From Gammaproteobacteria bacterium (GTDB taxonomy: Bacteria > Pseudomonadota > Gammaproteobacteria > Pseudomonadales > Balneatricaceae), in assembly GCA_024230095.1 (NCBI GenBank), contig JAAERS010000419.1, forward strand, positions 1 to 42,886: 42,886 nucleotides of DNA, written 5' to 3'. The translations under genes and the position numbers were made by a program. Numbering within the stretch: position 1 is the first letter of the stretch; each line of letters opens with the position of its first letter. This document shows, one piece after another, positions 9,201 to 16,305 of this stretch. The notes beneath the pieces are model-generated. The model was not told where the DNA came from. It did no database searches and worked only from the letters and a program-made list of their open reading frames with translations.

Positions 9201-10232
9201 ATGACAGTTCAATCACTAACCTTGGTCCAACCTGACGATTGGCACCTTCATCTCCGCGATGGTTCGGTCTTATCCCGCACTGTACAGGATTCGGCTCGCC
9301 AGTTCGGCCGTGCCATCATTATGCCAAACCTGACACCGCCGGTAACTACGACAGCCATGGCACGAGAGTATAAAGCGCGCCTGGATGCCCAAAATACCAG
9401 CTTACAAGCACTCATGACGCTGTATTTGACTGACCACACGAGCGCCGAAGATATTCGCCAAGCCCATGCCTCAGGTATCGTCTTGGCAGCAAAGTTATAC
9501 CCAGCTGGTGCCACCACCAACTCAGCGGCTGGTGTGACGGCTATGGAAAAAGTATATGAAGCCATCGCTACGATGGAAGCAATAGGCATGCCGCTTCTAT
9601 TACACGGTGAAATCACCCACGACAATGTAGATATTTTTGACCGAGAAAAAGGTTTCATTGACACCCAGTTAATACCGTTGCTTGATCGATTCCCAGGCTT
9701 ACGGCTAGTATTCGAGCACATTACTACCCAACAAGCGGCTGAATTCGTGCAACAAGCTGGCGCCAATGTGGGGGCCACCATTACGCCACAACATCTAATG
9801 TACAATCGCAATCACTTATTGGTTGGTGGCATTAAACCCCACCTATACTGTTTGCCAGTGCTCAAACGCAACATACATCAACAGGCATTGCAAGATGCCG
9901 TAGCCAGTGGCAATCCACGGTTTTTCTTGGGCACTGATTCAGCGCCACATGCGCTAGGGGCCAAACAAAGTGCCTGTGGATGTGCCGGATGTTATTCATC
10001 TCCTGCCGCCATTGAATTGTACGCTCAAACCTTTGAAGAGCTGGGCATCCTGGACAAACTAGAAGCCTTTGCCAGCTTCAATGGGGCTAATTTTTATGGC
10101 CTGCCTTACAACAAAAAAACCATTACCTTGGTAAGAGAAGACTGGCAGATTCCCCATAGTCTCGACTATGCCGGCGATATTATTATCCCTCTAGCCGCAG
10201 GTGAGACCCTGCGCTGGAAACAGAAAGTCTAA
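9201..10232 (+). CDS. pyrC: Dihydroorotase (type II, PyrC)
   Basis: Cyclises carbamoyl-aspartate to dihydroorotate, step three of pyrimidine synthesis. At 343 residues it matches the E. coli-type enzyme. The zinc-site motif [10 protein letters not shown] is at 12-21, the lysine that is carbamylated lies in [11 protein letters not shown], and the later metal ligands fall in LLHGE and VFEHITT, with the catalytic aspartate in GTDSAPH. It is followed 12 bp later by rnt, so the two are probably co-transcribed, an arrangement also known in pseudomonads. A five-codon reading frame (9187-9204, MTGNP) ends in a TGA that overlaps the pyrC ATG; see findings. Confidence 0.97.
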   Translation: MTVQSLTLVQPDDWHLHLRDGSVLSRTVQDSARQFGRAIIMPNLTPPVTTTAMAREYKARLDAQNTSLQALMTLYLTDHTSAEDIRQAHASGIVLAAKLYPAGATTNSAAGVTAMEKVYEAIATMEAIGMPLLLHGEITHDNVDIFDREKGFIDTQLIPLLDRFPGLRLVFEHITTQQAAEFVQQAGANVGATITPQHLMYNRNHLLVGGIKPHLYCLPVLKRNIHQQALQDAVASGNPRFFLGTDSAPHALGAKQSACGCAGCYSSPAAIELYAQTFEELGILDKLEAFASFNGANFYGLPYNKKTITLVREDWQIPHSLDYAGDIIIPLAAGETLRWKQKV

Positions 10233-10244
10233 GGATTATTTAGC

Positions 10245-10871
10245 ATGATTTCTGAACGTTTTCGCGGCTACCTACCCATCATTGTCGATGTAGAAACCGC
10301 TGGCTTTAATAGTGCTACAGATGCCCTTTTAGAAATAGCCGCTGTCATTATTGACATGGACGATAATGGCTTGTTGTATGTGCGCGATTCAGTGCAAGCC
10401 AATGTCCACCCCTTTGAGGGCGCCAATCTGGAACCTGCCGCGCTCGAGTTTACTGGCATTGATCCTTTTGACCCTGAGCGCGAAGCAATGCATGAAAGAG
10501 ACGCTTTAGATAAAATTTTTAAGCCTATTCGCAAGGCCGTCAAGTCGACTTCCTGTAAACGCGCCATTTTAGTGGGCCACAATGCGGCCTTTGATATTGG
10601 CTTTGTTAATGCGGCAGCTACCCGCAGCCAACACAAACGCAACCCCTTCCACCCTTTCTCCACCTTTGACACGGCCACATTGGCTGGCTTGGCATACGGC
10701 CAAACAGTGTTAGCCAAAGCCTGTCTGGCCGCTGAAATAGCTTTCAGTAATAGTGAAGCCCACAGTGCCTTATACGATGCTGAAAAGACCGCCGAGCTGT
10801 TTTGTCATATTGTCAATCGCTGGAATGAACTAGGGGGCTGGCAAGTAGAAAAATTTCCATTTGCCGACTAG
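10245..10871 (+). CDS. rnt: Ribonuclease T
   Basis: A 3'-to-5' exoribonuclease that trims tRNA and other stable-RNA 3' ends and acts as a dimer in the cytoplasm. The 208-residue length is standard. The DEDDh exonuclease signature is complete: DVETAGFN (first Asp and Glu), HNAAFDIGF (third acidic residue) and [10 protein letters not shown] (catalytic His and final Asp). The Shine-Dalgarno AAGGAT sits 8 bases before the ATG. It lies directly behind pyrC and ends 13 bp from the convergent yidD. Confidence 0.96.
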   Translation: MISERFRGYLPIIVDVETAGFNSATDALLEIAAVIIDMDDNGLLYVRDSVQANVHPFEGANLEPAALEFTGIDPFDPEREAMHERDALDKIFKPIRKAVKSTSCKRAILVGHNAAFDIGFVNAAATRSQHKRNPFHPFSTFDTATLAGLAYGQTVLAKACLAAEIAFSNSEAHSALYDAEKTAELFCHIVNRWNELGGWQVEKFPFAD

Positions 10872-10884
10872 AAACCAGTTCATA

Positions 10885-11169
10885 TTAATCCATAGGTAGC
10901 TGCTCACTGCCGGGCACAGGATCATAGCCACCTTTAGAAAACGGATTACACCGTATAATCCGCCATATAGACATTGCACTTCCCTTAAGCGGACCATGCA
11001 AGCTAATGGCCTCAATGGCATAACTAGAACAAGTAGGTATATAACGGCAATTTGCCCCTAACATAGGGCTAATTACTAGGCGATAGAGTTTAACAAAACC
11101 GATCAAGCCACGGCTAAGCCACCCTTTTGGCTTTGGCAATGCAGCCTGCTGCGGGCCGTGTTTACACAT
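10885..11169 (-). CDS. yidD: Membrane protein insertion efficiency factor YidD
   Basis: A 94-residue protein with the full YidD signature: [28 protein letters not shown], then HGPLKG and [17 protein letters not shown]. Family knowledge: YidD associates with the inner-membrane face through an amphipathic N-terminus and assists YidC/SecYEG insertion. In most bacteria yidD sits in the rpmH-rnpA-yidD-yidC cluster. Here it is instead the last gene of trpS-pdsR-pdsS-yidD, 47 bp behind the kinase stop, so it is displaced from its usual context or is a second copy. AAGG lies 8 bases before the ATG. Confidence 0.93.
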   Translation of the reverse strand: MCKHGPQQAALPKPKGWLSRGLIGFVKLYRLVISPMLGANCRYIPTCSSYAIEAISLHGPLKGSAMSIWRIIRCNPFSKGGYDPVPGSEQLPMD

Positions 11170-11216
11170 GATATAGCCTTGACCAAATCATTTTAAATGC
11201 CCTTGATAACAGTGGT

Positions 11217-13367
11217 TTATAATAACAACAAGGGAAGCCGCACTCTAAACATAACCCCCTGAGGCGTCATTAAATTGTGTGCTGAAACTTCGCCGTCATG
11301 ATATAAAGCAATCATACGGACAACATAAAGACCCAAACCAAAGTGTGCTTGTCCGCTGCCGCCTTGACGAGCACTCACCATAGAAGTAAACAGATTACCC
11401 TGCATGCTCTCTGGGATGTGGGGGCCCTGGTTCTCAACTTCCAAAAAGCAGTAAAGGTCCTGCTGATATAAGCGGATCACCACAGCACTGCCTGAATCTC
11501 GAAAGTCCCTCGCATTGTCAAGCAACTTATCCAGCAACTGCTCTATTCGATAGTCAACCCCAGCTACAGCCACCTGATCATCATCACAAGCAAATATTAC
11601 ATCGGGTTTTTCTATGTTAATACTGCGTTGTTGGTGGTTAACATAGGTCTCTACAAGGTAGGCCAGATTCATGGGTTCTAATTCATCTTCCTGCAACGCT
11701 TCTTCAAGGTTAGCCGCATCGGCCAATTTTTCCACAATGGCACTAATTTTTACCAATCCACGCTGCGCTATTTCCAAATAGCGCTGTTGTTCATCGGCAA
11801 CCCCATGTCGTTGCAAATTTTCTAGAGATGTCATGGTGGCGTTCAGGGGGTTGTTGATTTCATGCCGCAGGGTTCGTGGCATGGTGGAAATAAACTGTTG
11901 ATGTTCATGCAGGCGTTCCACCACATTGGAAAAACTCCGCGCCAACCCCCCTATACGATCAGTTGACCGAACCTCACTTTGTAGTTGATTTGTACGCAAG
12001 CGACCACTAGGGTCAACTATTTCTTGAGCTTCACGGCCTAAACGTTGTACTCGGTATGCCTGCCGCCAGGAAAACGCCAACAACACCAATAGGATAACCA
12101 CCATCGTGGCAAAACTTAGCATCGTGATGCTTTCCATGGCCTGACGCTGCAGCTTGAGTATTTGTGCTGTTGACTGTTTGATCATCACCACACCCAACAA
12201 AGATCCTTCCTGGTCGGTGATTGGTGCTGCCACCGCCAATACTTCTTCGCCAGGATCTCGATGCCAGCGCCCGCTAGCAAACTCAAGGCCTAAGGCTTGA
12301 TTTAATAGTTGACGTTCCTGGCTAGCTTCTTGCGAACTGCTAAGATAAGCAGGTATCGCGACAAACCAGTCAAGTGCATCATTTAGCCATATTTGCATTT
12401 GTTCGATAATACTTTTGGCTTGCCCTAACTCCGGTATATCAGTGGCTAACTTGCCGACACTAGCTCGCACTTGCAGTTGCTTATCATAAATGACAATCTG
12501 AGAATTGGCTCGATCTAAACTGGCTAGAATTTTATTGGCTTCCGGCGAGCGCATGGCCAATAAGTTATAGTGACTTTCTATATTTGTATCTGAACTAACT
12601 AGGGTTTTAAGGTGGCGCATACTGCCATCTTCAGAGTCAACATCGGCAACGGCTAAACCAAATTCTTGACGCTCGTTAAGAAAATACCGAGGCAAGGCAA
12701 ATTCAACAAGATACCCATCAACTAGTGGCCGCATTACTGCCTGAATAATAAAAGATGATGAGGGGCTGCTATAGCGAGGAGTAGCCCAGTCTTCTTTGAC
12801 ATACCAAACTTCCATATTTCCAGGCTTTGTCGCCACAATAATCAATCGTCGTTCATTACCATTACGGTCTGGTAAAGACAAACGCAAGTGATCACTGCGA
12901 TCCAACTGGTTACTACCCCGAACACGCAACTTGGTAATATTGTCCTGAATTCTTACCAAACCATAGATACGATCTTCATATTCACCTAACAGTAAACTAT
13001 AGCCATCACCGTCCTCAGCTTCACCGTTACCAAAGTGATTAGCAAATAACTGAAAATCCAACCACTCTCCGGTATAACCATCTACCTTTACCTTGTCACT
13101 TAACGGATGGCTAAACACCACTTGTTGACTATCCAAATAGGGGAGCTCTTGGAGCAAATCCTCGCGCCCTTGAAACAAGGTCACCACACCCTGAGCTAAC
13201 TGCTCCTGAGCTTGGGATTGGCCTTCAATCATAAAGACACGGGTTTCTGCCAAAAAACGGTACGATAACAACGGCATACTCAGCAACACCAACAAAAAAA
13301 GCATGGCTTGACCGCTCGGCCGCCAACGTCGCTGCTTAGTTTGTTTGGCTAATTGCGGTGTGTTCAT
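11217..13367 (-). CDS. pdsS: Sensor histidine kinase of the proteobacterial dedicated sortase (PdsS) type
   Basis: A 716-residue membrane kinase. In order: a first transmembrane helix at about 20-38; a large periplasmic part (about 40-410) that includes a beta-rich segment around 90-240 starting VDGYTGEWLDF, resembling CBM9/DOMON-like sugar- or ligand-binding modules; a second helix at about 414-434; HAMP to about 490; a HisKA dimerisation domain with phospho-acceptor His502 in RHEINNP; and an ATPase domain with N-box Asn618 and a glycine-rich lid FGLGLYVVR. The G1 box reads VENQGP, with Asn where most kinases have Asp. The overall plan and the LFTSMVSAR...GLGLY ending fit the family paired with marine LPXTG-sortase systems (TIGR03785 by memory). 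It starts 1 bp inside the pdsR stop (TAATG), so translation is coupled. No sortase or LPXTG protein is in the window. Confidence 0.8.
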   Translation of the reverse strand: MNTPQLAKQTKQRRWRPSGQAMLFLLVLLSMPLLSYRFLAETRVFMIEGQSQAQEQLAQGVVTLFQGREDLLQELPYLDSQQVVFSHPLSDKVKVDGYTGEWLDFQLFANHFGNGEAEDGDGYSLLLGEYEDRIYGLVRIQDNITKLRVRGSNQLDRSDHLRLSLPDRNGNERRLIIVATKPGNMEVWYVKEDWATPRYSSPSSSFIIQAVMRPLVDGYLVEFALPRYFLNERQEFGLAVADVDSEDGSMRHLKTLVSSDTNIESHYNLLAMRSPEANKILASLDRANSQIVIYDKQLQVRASVGKLATDIPELGQAKSIIEQMQIWLNDALDWFVAIPAYLSSSQEASQERQLLNQALGLEFASGRWHRDPGEEVLAVAAPITDQEGSLLGVVMIKQSTAQILKLQRQAMESITMLSFATMVVILLVLLAFSWRQAYRVQRLGREAQEIVDPSGRLRTNQLQSEVRSTDRIGGLARSFSNVVERLHEHQQFISTMPRTLRHEINNPLNATMTSLENLQRHGVADEQQRYLEIAQRGLVKISAIVEKLADAANLEEALQEDELEPMNLAYLVETYVNHQQRSINIEKPDVIFACDDDQVAVAGVDYRIEQLLDKLLDNARDFRDSGSAVVIRLYQQDLYCFLEVENQGPHIPESMQGNLFTSMVSARQGGSGQAHFGLGLYVVRMIALYHDGEVSAHNLMTPQGVMFRVRLPLLLL

Positions 13368-14071
13368 TAGCTATGATCCGGCCAGCGATAACCCAATCCG
13401 TATTCAGACTTGATCGAATCAAAGTGATTATCCAGTTTTTTTATCTTGCGTTTGATGTTTCGAATATGGGTACTAATGGTATTATTGGACACATAGTGTT
13501 GATGAGTCGCTTGCGCTAAAACATCATAGGTTACAATATGGCCAGGTCGGCGTGTTAAGGCTTCTAGCATACGAAATTCTGTTAACGTCAATCCTTCAAT
13601 ATCCTGACCATTCCACTGCGCCAGTCGGCTTTCTTCTAACAAACGCAAAGCCCCCACCTCACGCACCCGCTGCTCAACTTCTGCAGGTGCATCACGAATA
13701 TCACTAAGGCGTAATAAGGTGGCCACCTTCTCAGCTAGAAAGCCTAGTGATACCGGCTTTGGTTGGTAATCCCAAGCTCCCATACGCAGGCCAATAATAC
13801 GATCGATTTCTTCCACCCGCTCTGTCAGAAAAAGCACTGGGATGTGCGGAAATCGTTTTAGAATATCACTGCATAGTTGAAAGCCAGCATCAATGTTATC
13901 CTGCATAATAATATCCAGAATTACCAGGTCTGGCTTAATTTGCATTAGACCTTCCTGTGCCGACTCTTTGCTGGCATAGGCTGTCACTTGATAACCACGT
14001 TGTTCCAAGGCAACTTGGTAATTCTCTCGCTGGTCAGCATCGTCTTCGACGATCACAATATGCTTTGCCAT
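13367..14071 (-). CDS. pdsR: OmpR-type response regulator, PdsR type
   Basis: A 234-residue two-domain regulator: a receiver domain at 1-120 with acidic pocket Glu9/Asp10/Asp11, phospho-acceptor Asp53 (VILDI), the threonine in FLTER and the conserved lysine in YQPKP; then a winged-helix DNA-binding domain at about 150-232 (LTLTEFRMLEAL... NTISTHIRNIKRKIK... GYRW). The DNIDAGFQLC insert after the phospho-Asp recalls regulators of the sortase-linked marine family (TIGR03787). I start it at 14071 (MAKHIVIVEDD): AGGAG is 6 bases upstream, while it abuts the in-frame ATG at 14077. It lies 51 bp behind trpS and overlaps pdsS by one base. Confidence 0.85.
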   Translation of the reverse strand: MAKHIVIVEDDADQRENYQVALEQRGYQVTAYASKESAQEGLMQIKPDLVILDIIMQDNIDAGFQLCSDILKRFPHIPVLFLTERVEEIDRIIGLRMGAWDYQPKPVSLGFLAEKVATLLRLSDIRDAPAEVEQRVREVGALRLLEESRLAQWNGQDIEGLTLTEFRMLEALTRRPGHIVTYDVLAQATHQHYVSNNTISTHIRNIKRKIKKLDNHFDSIKSEYGLGYRWPDHS

Positions 14072-14122
14072 TTCCATCTCCTAACTAAAACACGAACTAC
14101 GTTCTAGCTCCTTTGTGCCGTT

Positions 14123-15439
14123 TTAGGCCAAAGCTTGCACCGCCTGCAACACCTGTTGCAATTGCTTGCGAGCCTTTTTCTTGGCCTGGCTAATTTCTTG
14201 TTCCAGTTGCAAGCAGTATTCAGCTAAAGACTCAGGCGTTCCACCATCTGCCTGCCACTGACCTTGAATTGCTGCAACTCGTTGACTAACGAGCGCTTGT
14301 TCTTGCGCTTCACGCTCTTTTGCGATGGCCAAAGCCTTCGCTTTGCCAGCATCCGCTTTGGCTTGCTCTTCTGAGCTTAGTTGCTTTTTCGCTTTACTGA
14401 CAGCGGTGCTCACCTGAACATTATCATTCAAGGGCATGATCCCCACAGCAGCCCGCAGTCGGTCCATAAAAGGAACGGTGTATTCACGGGCCTTAGCTGC
14501 ACCCTTTTGCAGCTCAGCCTCAATAAATCCTGGGTCAGCAATGATGCGATTATAATTATCACGGGCTCCATGTAAGTGATCATTTAAGAATTCAAAAAGT
14601 TCCCGTTTCATATCACCCCATGCAATCCCCTCTGCATAACGTTGACGTATCGCTTTAGTTTGCTGAGCTGTGGCAAAAGCCGCATACGTTTCAAATAAAG
14701 TACATGTATCTGGATCTTTGGGTTCACCCGGCATGAGGCTATTAGTTTTAATCTGGCCAATTAGGCGTTGTAACTCGTCAGCTGGAGCCAGCAACGGAAT
14801 GATATTACCGTAACTTTTGCTCATCTTGCGCCCATCGAGGCCAGACAGCACCTTAGCATCACCTTCGAACACCATGGCTTCGGGCAATACAAAATGTTCA
14901 CCAAAGGCGTGATTAAAACGAGCTGCAATATCACGGCACATCTCAATGTGTTGAATTTGGTCTTTACCCACAGGAATCTGATGGGCATTAAACATCAAAA
15001 TATCAGCCGACATTAGAATTGGGTAACTAAACAGCCCCATACTCACACCATCATCAATATCCACTTTGCCTTGTCGAGTATTTTCATCAACAGAGGCTTT
15101 GTATGCGTGGGCCCGATTCATCATGCCTTTAGGCGTCATGCATGTCAGCAACCACGCCAACTGGGGAATTTCTGGGATGTCGGACTGGCGGTAAAAGGTA
15201 GCACTATCCGTATCCAAGCCCAAAGCTAACCATATAGCCGCAATATCACGGCACGAGCGATGTACCGTTTGTGGATCCTGACATTTAATTAGGGCATGGT
15301 AGTCTGCCATAAAATAAAAACTGTCGTTTTGATCCTGCTGACTCGCTTCAATGGCAGGTTTAAGAGCACCCAAGTAATTACCCAAATGAGGTGTGCCTGT
15401 GGTAGTGATACCGGTTAATACACGTTGCTTAGCTGGCAT
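14123..15439 (-). CDS. trpS: Tryptophanyl-tRNA synthetase with C-terminal extension
   Basis: Class I synthetase charging tRNA-Trp. HIGH equivalent is TPHLGNYLG (about 16-24); the KMSKS loop is KMSKS at 205-209. The core ends near residue 345, and an extra Ala/Lys/Gln-rich tail of about 90 residues follows (two helical, coiled-coil-like stretches, the last rich in KKARKQ), making 438 residues against 334 in E. coli. Long TrpS with a similar tail occurs in pseudomonads, so the extension is a lineage trait rather than a fusion error. It heads the run trpS-pdsR-pdsS-yidD. A TATAAT on the minus strand at 15483-15488 is a possible -10 box; its -35 is poor. Confidence 0.96.
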   Translation of the reverse strand: MPAKQRVLTGITTTGTPHLGNYLGALKPAIEASQQDQNDSFYFMADYHALIKCQDPQTVHRSCRDIAAIWLALGLDTDSATFYRQSDIPEIPQLAWLLTCMTPKGMMNRAHAYKASVDENTRQGKVDIDDGVSMGLFSYPILMSADILMFNAHQIPVGKDQIQHIEMCRDIAARFNHAFGEHFVLPEAMVFEGDAKVLSGLDGRKMSKSYGNIIPLLAPADELQRLIGQIKTNSLMPGEPKDPDTCTLFETYAAFATAQQTKAIRQRYAEGIAWGDMKRELFEFLNDHLHGARDNYNRIIADPGFIEAELQKGAAKAREYTVPFMDRLRAAVGIMPLNDNVQVSTAVSKAKKQLSSEEQAKADAGKAKALAIAKEREAQEQALVSQRVAAIQGQWQADGGTPESLAEYCLQLEQEISQAKKKARKQLQQVLQAVQALA

Positions 15440-15646
15440 ATAGATAGTTCTTGCTAATTATTAATAAGAGGTTAGAGGCGCCATTATACACAGCCCTATA
15501 GCTTGGCATAAGCCCTGTAAACCAGGCGATTGATCTGAGCCATAAACAATTAATAAAGCCAACTCACCATGTTCAGTCCGCATTCCCCACCATCCTCTGC
15601 TGTGCTAATATCATGGGCACTGAAGCATGACACAGGAGCTTGAAAG

Positions 15647-16120
15647 ATGACGCAACTCGCCACCTTTGGTGCTGGCTGTTTTTGGGGCATACAAGCCCTG
15701 TTTGAGCAGCAAGCGGGTATAGATAAATCCAGTGTTGGATATATGGGAGGCCTGTTGCAAAACCCCTCTTATGAAGATGTATGTACTGGGCGCAGCCAAC
15801 ATGTAGAAGTCGTTCAATTAGAGTTTGATAACAGCGTAATCAGCTTCCCACAGCTGTTGCAGTTATTTTGGTCCAATCACGACCCTACCACCCTTAACCG
15901 TCAAGGGCCTGACAGGGGCACACAATACCGCTCAGTGGTGTTTTTCCATTCGCCACAACAACAGGCCCAAGCACTAACACTAATGTCAGAAATGCAAACT
16001 AGTGGTATTTTTTCGGCTCCTATCGTTACCGCCATTGAGCCAGCGCAGGAATATTGGCCAGCAGAAGAGTATCATCAACATTATTTGGCTAAACGGCAGT
16101 TACACTCGTGTCGTATATAG
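15647..16120 (+). CDS. msrA: Peptide-methionine (S)-S-oxide reductase MsrA
   Basis: Reduces the S epimer of methionine sulfoxide in proteins, recycling through thioredoxin. The catalytic cysteine is Cys11 in GAGCFWG; GYMGG, the H-x-E-V-V-x-x-x-F/Y-like HVEVVQLEFD, WSNHDPTTLNRQGPDRGTQYRS and the EYHQHYLAKR motifs are all present. At 157 residues it is the short form, with a single further cysteine near the C-terminus (HSCRI) as a likely resolving residue. AGGAG is 9 bases before the ATG. It lies alone between trpS (divergent) and the dehydrogenase gene. Confidence 0.96.
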   Translation: MTQLATFGAGCFWGIQALFEQQAGIDKSSVGYMGGLLQNPSYEDVCTGRSQHVEVVQLEFDNSVISFPQLLQLFWSNHDPTTLNRQGPDRGTQYRSVVFFHSPQQQAQALTLMSEMQTSGIFSAPIVTAIEPAQEYWPAEEYHQHYLAKRQLHSCRI

Positions 16121-16250
16121 ACTCAGGCATCCATAAGACAGTGGCCAGCAGTCTGTTTCTGAGGTACGTCACGTGAACTGTGACTGAGCGTCGTATACGG
16201 ATAAGCCTCGTCACCCCCTGCCCTGTAGCATTCCTGCTTTCAATATCGCG

Positions 16251-16274
16251 CTAGCTGTTAACATTGACAGCTAG
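16251..16274. promoter_or_regulatory. Perfect dyad upstream of the dehydrogenase gene
   Basis: CTAGCTGT (16251-16258) and ACAGCTAG (16267-16274) are perfect 8-bp arms around an 8-base spacer, centred about 44 bp before the ATG at 16306. Its position fits an operator or a leader hairpin controlling this gene. A smaller dyad, GTCAC/GTGAC, and the palindrome CGTATACG also lie in the 185-bp gap. No promoter consensus is convincing. Confidence 0.4.
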
Positions 16275-16305
16275 TCTATTAATCTATTTCTGGAGAAAGC
16301 AATCC

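Noticed and set aside
9248-9811. 187-codon frame antisense to pyrC
   Set aside because: Shadow of the pyrC codon pattern, Ser/Ala-rich, no ribosome-binding site or domain; similar shadows lie opposite etfB, etfA and rnt.
16121-16160. Possible glycine riboswitch before the dehydrogenase gene (CTCAGGCA followed by GACAG resembles the 3' part of the aptamer)
   Set aside because: The conserved 5' half (GGAGAG and CCGAAGG elements) is absent; the preceding sequence is the end of msrA.
16264-16305. Upstream TTG start of the dehydrogenase
   Set aside because: It would put the FAD loop 14 residues farther in, and the ATG at 16306 has a proper GGAG.
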